The notes under the pieces: generated by a model
Told to the model about the DNA's origin: nothing
Seen by the model: the letters and a program-made list of their open reading frames with translations, nothing else
Database searches by the model: none
Position numbers and translations under genes: made by a program
Origin: Arcicella lustrica
Lineage (GTDB): Bacteria > Bacteroidota > Bacteroidia > Cytophagales > Spirosomataceae
DNA: 64,000 bases
Direction: 5' to 3'
Assembly (NCBI RefSeq): GCF_034930985.1
Contig: NZ_JAYGIM010000001.1
Location: forward strand, 186,001-250,000
In this document: one piece after another, positions 37,807-45,677 of the stretch
How positions within the stretch are numbered: position 1 is the first letter of the stretch
How the letters are laid out: each line of letters begins with the position of its first letter

Positions 37807-38061
37807 ATGGAAACTTTAGGTTATTTCGCTGGTATATTAACTACCATCGCCTTTGTGCCACAAGTAATACAGATTTATAAAACTAAATCTGCAAAAGACA
37901 TCTCTTTAGCAATGTTTCTTTTGTTTACTGTGGGCGTTACTTTTTGGTTAGTATATGGAATTAGTACAAATGCTGTTCCAGTAATTGCTGCCAATGCTAT
38001 TACCTTAATGCTATCTTTATTAATTCTGTTTTTTAAATACAAATACAGAAAAGCAATGTAA
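37807..38061 (+). CDS. SemiSWEET family sugar transporter
   Basis: 84 residues, the usual length for a SemiSWEET half-transporter: three transmembrane helices with the PQ-loop motif in TM1 (GILTTIAFVPQVIQIYKTKSAKD, read from G9), then SLAMFLLFTVGVTFWLVYG and NAITLMLSLLILFFKY. SemiSWEETs dimerise to pass sugars down their gradient. The ATG chosen matches family N-termini; a longer frame upstream starts only with TTG. TATGTTTG at 37766-37773 fits the -7 promoter consensus. Confidence 0.9.
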   Translation: METLGYFAGILTTIAFVPQVIQIYKTKSAKDISLAMFLLFTVGVTFWLVYGISTNAVPVIAANAITLMLSLLILFFKYKYRKAM

Positions 38062-38108
38062 AAAACCTTTAAACGACCTTCTAAGAAAGGTTTTTAAAGG
38101 TTTTTTTT
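38061..38108. terminator. Bidirectional terminator between convergent genes
   Basis: AAAAACCTTT (38061-38070) pairs with AAAGGTTTTT (38086-38095), and a second AAAGG is followed by T8. It serves the SemiSWEET gene and the minus-strand FMN reductase gene. Confidence 0.7.
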
Positions 38109-38110
38109 GA

Positions 38111-38665
38111 TTATCCTTTCTCTGCAATAGACGCTGCGATTGTCTCAATAAATCTTTGTCCTAATGCTTTCACATCGGATAAAGTATCTTTATCAATTAT
38201 CTCTCCTTCTTGACTAACCTTTGTTCTGATAAATTGTATCAACAAATGCAATTGTTCAATATTTTTTGCCTCAATTACCCTCAATACTTCTAAAAGTGCC
38301 TGATGCCCAATTGTTCCATCAGTTGATGCAGTGATTAAAGCCGTAGGTTTTCCTGAAAATTCGCCTGAACCCACCGTCCAATCAATAGCATTTTTTAAAC
38401 TGCCCGGAATTCCATGTGCGTATTCTGGTGTACAAATAATAACGCCATCTGCTTTGCTAATTTGACTTCTAAAATCAGTAACAATACTAGCAATATTTTC
38501 TGTTTTAGTATCTGGATTAAAATGAGGAAGCTTATCAATACCATCAAATGTGTTAACAATCAGCGAATCAGAGAATAAACTTGCGAAAGCGTTGATAAGA
38601 CGATGATTAGAGGAATTACTTCGGGTACTACCAGAAATGGCTAAAATGTTTTGTTTAATTTTCAT
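38111..38665 (-). CDS. NAD(P)H-dependent FMN reductase family protein
   Basis: 184 residues with a flavodoxin-like fold: FMN phosphate loop AISGSTRSNSSN near the N-terminus and the second flavin-binding segment CTPEYAHGIPGSLKNAIDWT. Members reduce FMN, quinones or azo compounds using NAD(P)H. It is cytoplasmic and monocistronic, with an unrelated gene 77 bp upstream on the same strand. The physiological acceptor is unknown. Confidence 0.92.
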   Translation of the reverse strand: MKIKQNILAISGSTRSNSSNHRLINAFASLFSDSLIVNTFDGIDKLPHFNPDTKTENIASIVTDFRSQISKADGVIICTPEYAHGIPGSLKNAIDWTVGSGEFSGKPTALITASTDGTIGHQALLEVLRVIEAKNIEQLHLLIQFIRTKVSQEGEIIDKDTLSDVKALGQRFIETIAASIAEKG

Positions 38666-38742
38666 CAGATTAAATGCTTTTTAGACACTGTAAATATTGT
38701 TAATAAGCTGTCGTTATAGCCTGATAACAAATTTTAAAGCAA

Positions 38743-39219
38743 TTAATCTCTGAATTTCAATCCTTTTAATACTTTATTGACGGTCTCTGCCATACGTTCA
38801 ATCTTTGTCTCTTCTTTTTTAGCACCTAATATCCAATCAATATAGGCTTTTTGTTCACTTTCTGTATATGTCAAAAAGTTTTTTAAAGCTTGAGGTTCAT
38901 CTTCCAAACAAAGCATTAATTCTTTAGGAATTTCTAGTGCATCATTGTCGGCAAAGAGTTTTACATGTACCCAATCGCCGTCTTTTTTACCTATCTTTTT
39001 ACGAATTTCAGCCCTAACAGGCAAGAAAAGCATCCCATTGCCCATAGGCATTAAGCGATAATTTTTCAATTCGAAATCATCAATAAAGCCTTTAACCTTT
39101 ACCCAACCAAAATGTGCATGTTTATCCTGTAAAATCTCAGGAATAACTGCATAAGTCCATCCACCTTTTCCGGGGAACTTCTCAAGTAAATATTTTTTAT
39201 CAATTAAAGGCTTTTCCAA
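38743..39219 (-). CDS. YdeI/OmpD-associated family protein with DUF1905-type domain
   Basis: 158 residues: a DUF1905-like beta-barrel (about 15-95; GGWTYAVIPE, GWVKVKGFIDDFELKNYRLMP, PVRAEIRKKIGKKDGDWVHV) followed by the YdeI helical tail (PQALKNFLTYTESEQKAYIDWILGAKKEETKIERM, read in parts). YdeI-type proteins have been linked to antimicrobial-peptide or bacteriocin tolerance, but the mechanism is not defined. Starts 19-20 bp from the edge of the open frame carrying the 42-bp repeats. Confidence 0.88.
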   Translation of the reverse strand: MEKPLIDKKYLLEKFPGKGGWTYAVIPEILQDKHAHFGWVKVKGFIDDFELKNYRLMPMGNGMLFLPVRAEIRKKIGKKDGDWVHVKLFADNDALEIPKELMLCLEDEPQALKNFLTYTESEQKAYIDWILGAKKEETKIERMAETVNKVLKGLKFRD

Positions 39220-39321
39220 GATGCTTGATGTTTAATAAAATTGAACAACTAAAGCTATTAATGAATGTAGCAAAAAACAAATTCAGCAAGGTGAAATAAT
39301 TTATAGAGAAAAGAACAAAAC

Positions 39322-39900
39322 AAAGCCTATTAATGATAAAGCAAGAGCGGGAAATAATCTTGCAAAGCCCGCTAATGATAAAGCAAGGGTGAGAAATAAT
39401 CTTGTGAAGCCCGCTAATGATGAAGCAAGGGCGGGAAATAATCTTGTGAAGCCCGCTAATGATGAAGCAAGGGCGGGAAATAATCTTGTGAAGCCCGCTA
39501 ATGATGAAGCAAGAGCGGGAAGTAATTTTGTGAAGCCCGCTAATGATGAAGCAAGAGCGGGAAATAATATTGTGAAGCCCACTAATGATGAAGCAAAGGC
39601 AAGAGAGAATTCTGTGAAGCTCACTAATGATGAAGCAAAGGCAAAAGAGAATCTTGTGAAGCTTGCTAATGATAAAGCAAGAGTGGGAAATAACCTTGTG
39701 AAGCTTGCTAATGATGGAGCAAAGGCAAAAGAGAATCATGTGAGGCTTGCTAATGATGAAGCAAAGACGGGAAAATATTTTGTAAAGCACTCAAATATTT
39801 TTGAAATCATGGGAAAATATTTTGTGAAGTACGCTAATGATAGAGCAAAGACAGGAAAGAGTTTTGTAAAGCACTCAAATATTTTTGTAAAAAGCTCAGG
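39322..39900. repeat. Tandem array of ~14 units of exactly 42 bp
   Basis: The word (G/A)CTAATGAT recurs at exact 42-bp steps (e.g. 39373, 39415, 39457, 39499, 39541, 39583, 39625, 39667, 39709, 39751, 39835), with no insertions. Units 3-6 are near identical (AAGCCCGCTAATGATGAAGC start), and those further right diverge. 42 bp equals 14 codons, so several frames stay open. There are no unique spacers, so this is not a CRISPR array. The GC-rich units stand out from the AT-rich flanks. Confidence 0.92.
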
Positions 39901-39952
39901 TACTTATAAAATAGTACCTAAAGGAATTGAAAAAATAGCTAATAAAAATTGA
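39389..39952 (+). CDS. Possible repeat protein of 14-residue (double-heptad) units
   Basis: On the plus strand the array reads as NNLVKPANDEARAG repeated, i.e. two heptads per unit, then a non-repeat tail (SSGTYKIVPKGIEKIANKN). The frame is open leftward to 39245 but contains no ATG there; GTG at 39389 is the first plausible start, and the true start may lie upstream with another codon or have been lost. Unit-to-unit changes are often conservative (R/K, L/I/F), which mildly favours this frame. Minus-strand frames are also open and hydrophobic (GLHKIISRPCFIIS type), so the coding strand is not proven. No known family was recognised. Confidence 0.35.
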   Translation: MRNNLVKPANDEARAGNNLVKPANDEARAGNNLVKPANDEARAGSNFVKPANDEARAGNNIVKPTNDEAKARENSVKLTNDEAKAKENLVKLANDKARVGNNLVKLANDGAKAKENHVRLANDEAKTGKYFVKHSNIFEIMGKYFVKYANDRAKTGKSFVKHSNIFVKSSGTYKIVPKGIEKIANKN

Positions 39953-40199
39953 TTTAGCTATAGGTTGATTGGCGTTAAAGTAATGGGAAAAAAGATGATA
40001 AGATTAATATATAGTAAAATGTCTCAATTAAGCCAGTAAACTAAAGTAATGTAACAAGAAAATAAACCATATCAGTTCAAGTTTTAAACACGTTGTAAGC
40101 TTAACTTAAATAGAATAATTTCTTTTGAAGCTGGAATTAGAAAAGAATAAATTATGAATTTGAATCAGTAAAATGACTTGATATTTATATCAACGAATA

Positions 40200-40466
40200 C
40201 TAAAGTTTTAACTTTTCTAAAATCAAAATTGCTAATTGGTGTGATATACGGGTTTTGCCATTTTCAATTCTTGACAATTTATAAGATGAAATCCCGACTA
40301 TGTATGCGAGATAAGCTTGTTTCCATCCTTTTTTTATTCTTAGTTCTTTGATAAGAGTTCCGTTTAGAGCTGGAAATGTTGTTAGTGTGTCATTTTCTAC
40401 ACTGAGGTTGTACATTTTAATATTCATAGGTAACATAGATAGACTTTGCAAACAGTTTTTATGCAA
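40200..40466 (-). CDS. Small XRE-family helix-turn-helix protein
   Basis: 88 residues; the C-terminal 55 form a Cro/CI-type HTH (LIKELRIKKGWKQAYLAYIV, GISSYKLSRIENGKTRIS). The N-terminal ~30 residues are unrelated and may be overcalled; ATG at 40427 would give a 75-residue protein. It is divergent from the large Cys-rich protein gene, with a 35-bp hairpin between them, and may regulate that gene. A ligand or partner domain is missing. Confidence 0.75.
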   Translation of the reverse strand: MHKNCLQSLSMLPMNIKMYNLSVENDTLTTFPALNGTLIKELRIKKGWKQAYLAYIVGISSYKLSRIENGKTRISHQLAILILEKLKL

Positions 40467-40552
40467 GTATATTTCATAGAAGAAAATACCATAGAGTTAA
40501 ATAAGTTGAGCGTTAAATTAGTAGTATTTACGTAGAAAAAAAAGCTTTTTAT

Positions 40553-40587
40553 TATAAATCACTTGCACTTTTTGCAAGTGATTTATA
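40553..40587. promoter_or_regulatory. Perfect 15-bp inverted repeat in a divergent promoter region
   Basis: TATAAATCACTTGCA (40553-40567), loop CTTTT, TGCAAGTGATTTATA (40573-40587). It lies 83 bp before the start of the Cys-rich protein gene and 86 bp before the XRE gene on the other strand. It could be an operator for the XRE protein or a terminator-like hairpin. Confidence 0.5.
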
Positions 40588-40669
40588 AGAGTATTTCCGT
40601 AAAATATATAATTATATTGTGTAGTTTCGACACGTAAATTTAATACGTCTAAACAGAAATCATTTAAAT

Positions 40670-42703
40670 ATGGAAAAAACTACATTTACTAATCAATTTT
40701 TTTTTAAGCCTTGTTCTGAAATATTTACACCATTAGTAAAGAGAATTATATTGTTTTCTCTTTGTTGGATTGGAAGTATATGTCTGACCTTTTCACAAGC
40801 AAATAACTCAGTTAAACTACTGACAAAACAAAAAGTTATTTTAGATACTTTTTCTATAGCTACCAATAAACCATTATCTAGTTTAAGAACACAGGTTTAT
40901 ATTGACTATCAGAAACCTAACTCAAAGAAGTTCTGGAAAAACCTTGCTCTTTTTTCAGGAACGCTAGTATTACAATCACAATTGAATAAAACGAACCTAT
41001 ACAAAGAGCCAACAGTTCCTTTACTTACACAAAATAATCAGAACGTACTTCTACCAAGTATTTCGTTGGGGCTATTACCTAGTCTATGGAAAAATAGACC
41101 AAGAAAAATACCAAAACTAAATCTTAAAGTTGTCCATAAAAGCAGTGATGGCAATATCCTTAATGTTTGGGAAAAACCATTAACAAGTAAAGCAAAAGAA
41201 GGTGCTGAACTACTGGATTTAAGTATTGATTATTCCATTCGTTTAGGTAAAATTGAAATAAGTTTAGAAAATTATTCCGATAGAAAAGTTTATTTTTGGG
41301 GCAATGCAACTAATATTATTACTAAATCTGTAATAGAAGAAACTCCAATAGAGGAAATTGCACCTTACAAACTAAAAAGAGTTAGTCGATATCCTGGCAA
41401 ATTAATTGAAAGTGTTGTTGATGAGAAAATTGTAGTACTACAGAAGACTAATAAAGAAGTAAAGGGTTCAAGTAGTTTTTTAGATTTTACAAGCACTTTA
41501 TCTCCACAAACATTTGATGTAACAAATGTAAAGCCAAAGCAAAAACCTGTTTACAGTAGTGCTACTACTACTGCTAAAGAATCGGATTGTAAAGCATTAG
41601 AGGGGCAAGTATGGGATGGTACAAAATGTGTTTTTAATCCTGACGTTTTTTGTAAAGCGAATTTTGGAGATGATTTTTCATATAATTCATCAACTGGAGC
41701 CTGTGATTTTAACGACCCTTATGCTAATGAATCATGTCCAAGTGGAGAAACCTATCAAGCTGGGGTAGGAGATGGGTGTCCTATTTCCGAGTGTGAAGAT
41801 AGTGGCGGAGAATGGGAAAATAATGCTTGTAACAATCCTTCTTTGGACTGTGTAAATGGAGGAGGTTCTTGGCAAGAACCAAATTGTCTATGCTCTTCTG
41901 GACTAATTTGGGATGATGATGTAAAAGAATGTATTATTGATGTCGAAGTAGGTGTAAATCAATGCCCTTCTGGACTAATTTGGGATGATTTAATGAATAT
42001 ATGTGTTATTGATGAAGATATAGTAGTAGGTGGACAAAATTGTTTAATTCAAGGGAAAGTGTGGGATGAAGCTACACAAAGTTGTATTACACCTTCAACT
42101 GGATGCCCTTATGGTTATTATGATGATGGTTGGGGTAGTTGTATTTTTGATTATGAGCCAATACCACCAACTGGTACACTTCCTCCGGTAACGCCGCCTT
42201 CCTTACCACCTGTACAGTATGGGACAAGGACGTATTATAATCCTGAAACACGTGCAAATTATTATTCATCAGAAAAAAAGTGTGAAGGTATTCAAGATAT
42301 TTGGAACAACGCAGTTTCAAATAATAAAGAAGTTTTGGCATTTTTACTCTCCGATGGTACTTTGGTAACTTTGCCATATAATACAAGTACAAACATATCA
42401 GCTGTTGTACCACCAGCTTCTTATAATGGTGAAACTGCAGGGACTTATTTCAATGGGGTAGATAGTTTTGTGCAAATTGTAGCAACTATTCATACTCATA
42501 ATGAATGCATAAATGACCATTCAGATGGTGTATCTGGGCTATCTAATGATGATGTTAGTGTTTTTCAGACTTTTTTACAATTTAGTCCTCCGATCAAGCA
42601 TTATGTAATGGGATGTGGTGTAGTTGGAGAAACAGATATTAATGGAAGCATCAGTAATAAACAATGGGGTACTCCTTCTCAAACTTGCTGGAATATTAAA
42701 TAA
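40670..42703 (+). CDS. Secreted Cys-rich protein with C-terminal JAMM/JAB-like domain
   Basis: 677 residues. A signal segment at about 24-44 (KRIILFSLCWIGSICLTFSQ) is preceded by an unusually long N-terminus. Residues ~50-305 are beta-rich and unrecognised. Residues ~308-475 are a Cys-rich region with repeated modules (CSSGLIWDDDVKEC, CPSGLIWDDLMNIC, VWDEATQSC). A Pro-rich linker (PPTGTLPPVTPPSLPPV) leads to a C-terminal domain with JAMM-like residues: E554 (NKEVLAFLL), H608/H610 (ATIHTHNE), then S625 and D628 (GLSNDDV). The HxH-to-SxxD distance (14 residues) is longer than the usual 7-8, so activity needs testing. It looks like a secreted peptidase or an effector/toxin; two small secreted proteins follow. 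Confidence 0.75.
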   Translation: MEKTTFTNQFFFKPCSEIFTPLVKRIILFSLCWIGSICLTFSQANNSVKLLTKQKVILDTFSIATNKPLSSLRTQVYIDYQKPNSKKFWKNLALFSGTLVLQSQLNKTNLYKEPTVPLLTQNNQNVLLPSISLGLLPSLWKNRPRKIPKLNLKVVHKSSDGNILNVWEKPLTSKAKEGAELLDLSIDYSIRLGKIEISLENYSDRKVYFWGNATNIITKSVIEETPIEEIAPYKLKRVSRYPGKLIESVVDEKIVVLQKTNKEVKGSSSFLDFTSTLSPQTFDVTNVKPKQKPVYSSATTTAKESDCKALEGQVWDGTKCVFNPDVFCKANFGDDFSYNSSTGACDFNDPYANESCPSGETYQAGVGDGCPISECEDSGGEWENNACNNPSLDCVNGGGSWQEPNCLCSSGLIWDDDVKECIIDVEVGVNQCPSGLIWDDLMNICVIDEDIVVGGQNCLIQGKVWDEATQSCITPSTGCPYGYYDDGWGSCIFDYEPIPPTGTLPPVTPPSLPPVQYGTRTYYNPETRANYYSSEKKCEGIQDIWNNAVSNNKEVLAFLLSDGTLVTLPYNTSTNISAVVPPASYNGETAGTYFNGVDSFVQIVATIHTHNECINDHSDGVSGLSNDDVSVFQTFLQFSPPIKHYVMGCGVVGETDINGSISNKQWGTPSQTCWNIK

Positions 42704-42712
42704 ACATAATTT

Positions 42713-43267
42713 ATGAAAAAATACCTTATTATATTCTTACTACTCGTGTTTTGTATTACGAAAAGCAAAGCACAAACAGATTCATTGCCAGATTTACCCC
42801 AGTTGGTTGTAAAAGATACTACTATGATTGCCTTCATCAAAAGCTCAATCAAGTATTTCAAAAAAGAGGATAAGTATTGGAAAGAGTATTATTATATAGA
42901 GATTGATTTAAGCCCTTGGGAGTTTCATCCTAAAAATAGTTTAATCACATTGGCTTATGCAACTTATGGAATAGCACCTTCGGGTGCATATCATTCTCAA
43001 TCTTTTGAGAGAGACAAAGCTGATGTTATTGGCTATACATTTATTGATGATATACCTGTTTTATTTAAAAGAAAAACTGCAAGAATCGCAGGCTTTAGAG
43101 GAGACTTGTTCCAATTCTCCTCTAAAAGCTTAAAGCAATTATCCGATATTTTAAAAAGAAAAGATACAAGAGACTCCAATAAGAAAGGAGATATGATTGA
43201 GGGTGTATATACCATAGGTAATTTTTTATACTTAACTGAAGATAGAAAAATAAAATACGAACATTGA
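42713..43267 (+). CDS. Secreted protein of unknown function
   Basis: 184 residues with signal peptide MKKYLIIFLLLVFCITKSKAQ. The mature part is polar and alpha/beta (DKYWKEYYYIEIDLSPWEFH; YATYGIAPSGAYHSQSF; DDIPVLFKRKTARIAGFRGD). No family recognised. It starts 9 bp after the JAMM-like protein gene, so it is almost certainly co-transcribed and may be its partner, inhibitor or immunity protein; the exported location would suit neutralising a secreted partner, but this is inference. Confidence 0.75.
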   Translation: MKKYLIIFLLLVFCITKSKAQTDSLPDLPQLVVKDTTMIAFIKSSIKYFKKEDKYWKEYYYIEIDLSPWEFHPKNSLITLAYATYGIAPSGAYHSQSFERDKADVIGYTFIDDIPVLFKRKTARIAGFRGDLFQFSSKSLKQLSDILKRKDTRDSNKKGDMIEGVYTIGNFLYLTEDRKIKYEH

Positions 43268-43299
43268 TGTCGTGTTAAGTAGAATTTATGGGAAGTTTC

Positions 43300-43376
43300 T
43301 GCCGTTGTTCGTGTCTAACGAACAACTAATAGAAACACAAATCGTAGAATTGTTTGTGAAGACACAAACAATGGCA
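43300..43376. repeat. Small inverted-repeat element, copy 1
   Basis: Outer arms TGCCGTTGTTCGTGTCT (43300-43316) and AGACACAAACAATGGCA (43360-43376) are near-perfect inverted repeats; a second stem, TTGTTTGTG/CACAAACAA, is nested at the right. It ends 2 bp before the start codon of the next gene. Two further copies lie at 44091 and 44884. Confidence 0.8.
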
Positions 43377-43378
43377 AT

Positions 43379-44041
43379 ATGATGGGAATTAAAAAAGTTC
43401 TAATTCTAATTTTACTAACTACATATACTGTATTTGGGCAGAATACTCAGCTAGATACCCTCAGACAATTTCAAGGACATTGGGTTTTTAAGATGGCAAT
43501 TAATCCAGATTTTACAGAAGAGGAGTTAGCAAAAACTTATCCTGAAAAAGGACATAAAATTCATATACAAGGAACTAGAGTTTATGGAAACTTTATGGGA
43601 ATGTATGAAAACCTTAACCTCAACCTAGCTACATTGGAAAGTAATGGCGATAAATGCTTTGTGTGTAATTTGGATAAAAAAGATTCTATTGCTTTGCAAA
43701 AATCAGGAGTGTATCCTCAGCCTTGGATGGGGATTTATCAATTTCGTTCACCAAGACTACCCTTGCCTTACCTTTCTCTTCAGCTTTTGTTAACACAAAA
43801 ATATTTGAAGGTTGGAATTGACCAAACAATTTTTTTATTGGAACGAGATAAAGCAGAGTATCTTTTTTGTAAAGAGGATAATGTCAATTTGAGTATTACA
43901 CCTAATGTGCCTTCATTTAATTCGATAAAAAAGAATGAGGAGTTAGAGGTGTTATTTCGATGGAAAGAGTGGGTGAAAGTTCGCTATTGGGGAAAAGCAT
44001 TATTAGAAGGTTGGGTTAAAGCTGAACAGCTTACAAAATAA
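43379..44041 (+). CDS. Secreted protein of unknown function, possible SH3-like C-terminus
   Basis: 220 residues; signal peptide MMGIKKVLILILLTTYTVFGQ (second ATG at 43382 equally possible). The first domain (about 25-150) is a small beta-barrel-like region (FQGHWVFKMAINPDF; IQGTRVYGNFMGMYENLN), suggestive of a lipocalin-like fold. The C-terminal ~60 residues (EELEVLFRWKEWVKVRYWGKALLEGWVKAEQLTK, in part) have the look of a bacterial SH3 domain. The start codon abuts repeat copy 1. Role unknown; it may belong with the two preceding secreted genes. Confidence 0.7.
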   Translation: MMGIKKVLILILLTTYTVFGQNTQLDTLRQFQGHWVFKMAINPDFTEEELAKTYPEKGHKIHIQGTRVYGNFMGMYENLNLNLATLESNGDKCFVCNLDKKDSIALQKSGVYPQPWMGIYQFRSPRLPLPYLSLQLLLTQKYLKVGIDQTIFLLERDKAEYLFCKEDNVNLSITPNVPSFNSIKKNEELEVLFRWKEWVKVRYWGKALLEGWVKAEQLTK

Positions 44042-44090
44042 AAGTGCTGAACCAACTTTTTGGAACATCTTTCAAAAAAACATTATTCTC

Positions 44091-44163
44091 TGCCATTGTT
44101 CGTGTCTCACGAACAACTCAAAGGAATGCCGTCAAATTGTTTGTGAAGACACAAACAATGGCA
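44091..44163. repeat. Small inverted-repeat element, copy 2
   Basis: TGCCATTGTTCGTGTCT (44091-44107) mirrors AGACACAAACAATGGCA (44147-44163) with one mismatch. Two stems are nested: TTGTTCGT/ACGAACAA and TTGTTTGTG/CACAAACAA. It lies between convergent genes, where it can fold as a terminator. Confidence 0.85.
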
Positions 44164-44179
44164 AGAGGAATTCAACTGT

Positions 44180-44830
44180 TTATTTTTGTGCTACAATTTT
44201 TATATGATATTCAATGGAGTCTGACATCGTTTGATTGGCTAAATTATCATAGAATTTTGCTGATTTGTATCGGACATCCCATTTTGTTCTATCAATAACC
44301 AGCTTGGCATTTGCTTTGACAATCCCGTCCTTAACCTCTATTTGAGCTGGAAAAGTAACAGAATGTGTGATACCTTTAATCGTTAGGTTCCCTGTAATAT
44401 TTTTATTCTCATCATTTATTGATGCAACTTTGGTTATTGCAATTGTAGAAAAGGGAAATTTTATAACTTCAAAAAAATCAGGGTCTTTTAAGTGATTAAC
44501 AAGGTTATTATCAGTCCCATGATTTTTATCTTCAATAGTATTCATGTCAACTTCAATTATACCACCCATAAGTTGACCGTTTTCAATCATCAATTCTCCT
44601 TTTGATATATAGATGTACCCTGTTTGAGTGTTTAAACCATTTAGAGAAGAACCTTTCCATGTAACAACACTTTCCTTTGTATCTATCATAAAATATTTTT
44701 CATTTCCAACATGTAAGGATAAGGAACTCGCCGAGGCATTATTTTTATTTCCATCTTTTTCATTTCCACAACCGATGAATAAAGGAGCAATAATTAAAAT
44801 TAAGTAAGTGATTGATAGCTTGTTGTTCAT
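44180..44830 (-). CDS. YceI-family lipoprotein
   Basis: 216 residues. The N-terminus has a lipoprotein signal (LSITYLILIIAPLFIGCG, lipobox Cys near residue 21). The YceI lipocalin-like barrel follows (VVTWKGSSLNGLNTQTGYI, GGIIEVDMNTIEDKN, LKDPDFFEVIKFPFSTIAIT, GNLTIKGITHSVTFPAQI, DRTKWDVRYKS). YceI proteins bind isoprenoid-type lipids in the envelope. A second YceI gene lies upstream on the same strand, separated by repeat copy 3, so the two are probably paralogues with different anchoring. Confidence 0.92.
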   Translation of the reverse strand: MNNKLSITYLILIIAPLFIGCGNEKDGNKNNASASSLSLHVGNEKYFMIDTKESVVTWKGSSLNGLNTQTGYIYISKGELMIENGQLMGGIIEVDMNTIEDKNHGTDNNLVNHLKDPDFFEVIKFPFSTIAITKVASINDENKNITGNLTIKGITHSVTFPAQIEVKDGIVKANAKLVIDRTKWDVRYKSAKFYDNLANQTMSDSIEYHIKIVAQK

Positions 44831-44883
44831 AAACAGGAATAATATTGATTAATAATAAGAAGAAAAAACTTATAAGGGTTTTC

Positions 44884-44988
44884 TGCCATTGTTCGTGTTT
44901 CACTAATAAAAAAGTGATAATGAATTAATGAAAATATATCAGAGAAACGCAAGTCGTCGAATTGTTTGTGGAGACACAAACAATGGCA
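44884..44988. repeat. Small inverted-repeat element, copy 3 (longer)
   Basis: Outer arms TGCCATTGTTCGTGTTT (44884-44900) and AGACACAAACAATGGCA (44972-44988). The right half matches copy 1 (AGAAACRCAARTCGTMGAAT motif, then TTGTTTGTG) and the first nested hairpin is disrupted by about 30 extra AT-rich bases. Confidence 0.75.
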
Positions 44989-45030
44989 AGACAACAGGAA
45001 CAATGACAAGAGAGGTTTATACAAAAAAAC

Positions 45031-45645
45031 TTACTTTTTAAAAACCATGTCTAATTTAATTGGTATTTCATCAGCGATTAGATGGTCTTTCGCACTTGAA
45101 AAAATATTAGAGGCAAACAGACTTGGGGCTTTATAGGTGATTCCAAAGCTAGAACGTAAGAAAAATAAACTTGCTTTAGCTGTAATGCTCTCTTTATTGT
45201 TATCAATAAAAGCTGTGAAAGCAATTTGATTAGTAATTCCCCTTATATTCAAATTACCTTGCACTGCATATTTATTAGGTTCAGCCGTTTTATTGATTTT
45301 GGTAATGATAAAAGTAGCCTGAGGGTGTTTTTGAACAGCAAAGAAATCATCTCCTTTTAAATGCGATTCTAAATTGTTGTCTCCTTTCTCCTTTGGATTT
45401 CGCTCACGCTCATTACTTTTAATTGTTTTCATATCTATCACAAAGCTACCTCCTTGTATTTTACCATCTTTCCCCATTGTGATGTTGCCCGAAGCAAATT
45501 TTAAAGTACCTTCATGTCCACCGTATTCAAATGCAGGTGTTCCTTTCCAAAAAACCTGACTTTCGGAAACTGATAAATCAAATTTCTGTTGCGTAAATCC
45601 AGATAAATAACTCAATAGTAATGATAATGTAATAAGCTTTTTCAT
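45031..45645 (-). CDS. YceI-family periplasmic protein
   Basis: 204 residues with signal peptide MKKLITLSLLLSYLSGFTQQ and a complete YceI barrel (SESQVFWKGTPAFEYGGHEG, GGSFVIDMKTIKSNERER, LKGDDFFAVQKHPQATFIITK, GNLNIRGITNQIAFTA, FLRSSFGITYKAPS). It should bind an amphiphilic, isoprenoid-like ligand in the periplasm. Downstream is the YceI lipoprotein and upstream a small secreted protein gene, all on the minus strand and divergent from a membrane-anchored winged-helix regulator. Confidence 0.93.
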   Translation of the reverse strand: MKKLITLSLLLSYLSGFTQQKFDLSVSESQVFWKGTPAFEYGGHEGTLKFASGNITMGKDGKIQGGSFVIDMKTIKSNERERNPKEKGDNNLESHLKGDDFFAVQKHPQATFIITKINKTAEPNKYAVQGNLNIRGITNQIAFTAFIDNNKESITAKASLFFLRSSFGITYKAPSLFASNIFSSAKDHLIADEIPIKLDMVFKK

Positions 45646-45677
45646 GATAAATAAGGTTTAGAGAAGGAATTGTTTGG

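Noticed and set aside
39200..39790. 196-residue minus-strand ORF through the 42-bp array
   Set aside because: It is a hydrophobic Ile/Cys-rich readout of the repeat, overlaps the YdeI-like gene start, and is open only because 42 is a multiple of 3. The plus frame is slightly more plausible, and neither is proven.
39322..39900. CRISPR array
   Set aside because: Units are contiguous 42-mers with no unique spacers and no cas genes nearby; it is a tandem repeat.
44044..44298. 84-residue plus-strand ORF
   Set aside because: It runs through inverted-repeat copy 2 and into the antisense 3' end of a clear YceI gene; no protein-like features.
43300..44988. Insertion sequence
   Set aside because: The repeated elements are under 110 bp and no transposase gene is present in the window.
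44827..45024. 65-residue minus-strand ORF
   Set aside because: It translates repeat copy 3 and lacks a signal peptide or any recognisable domain.
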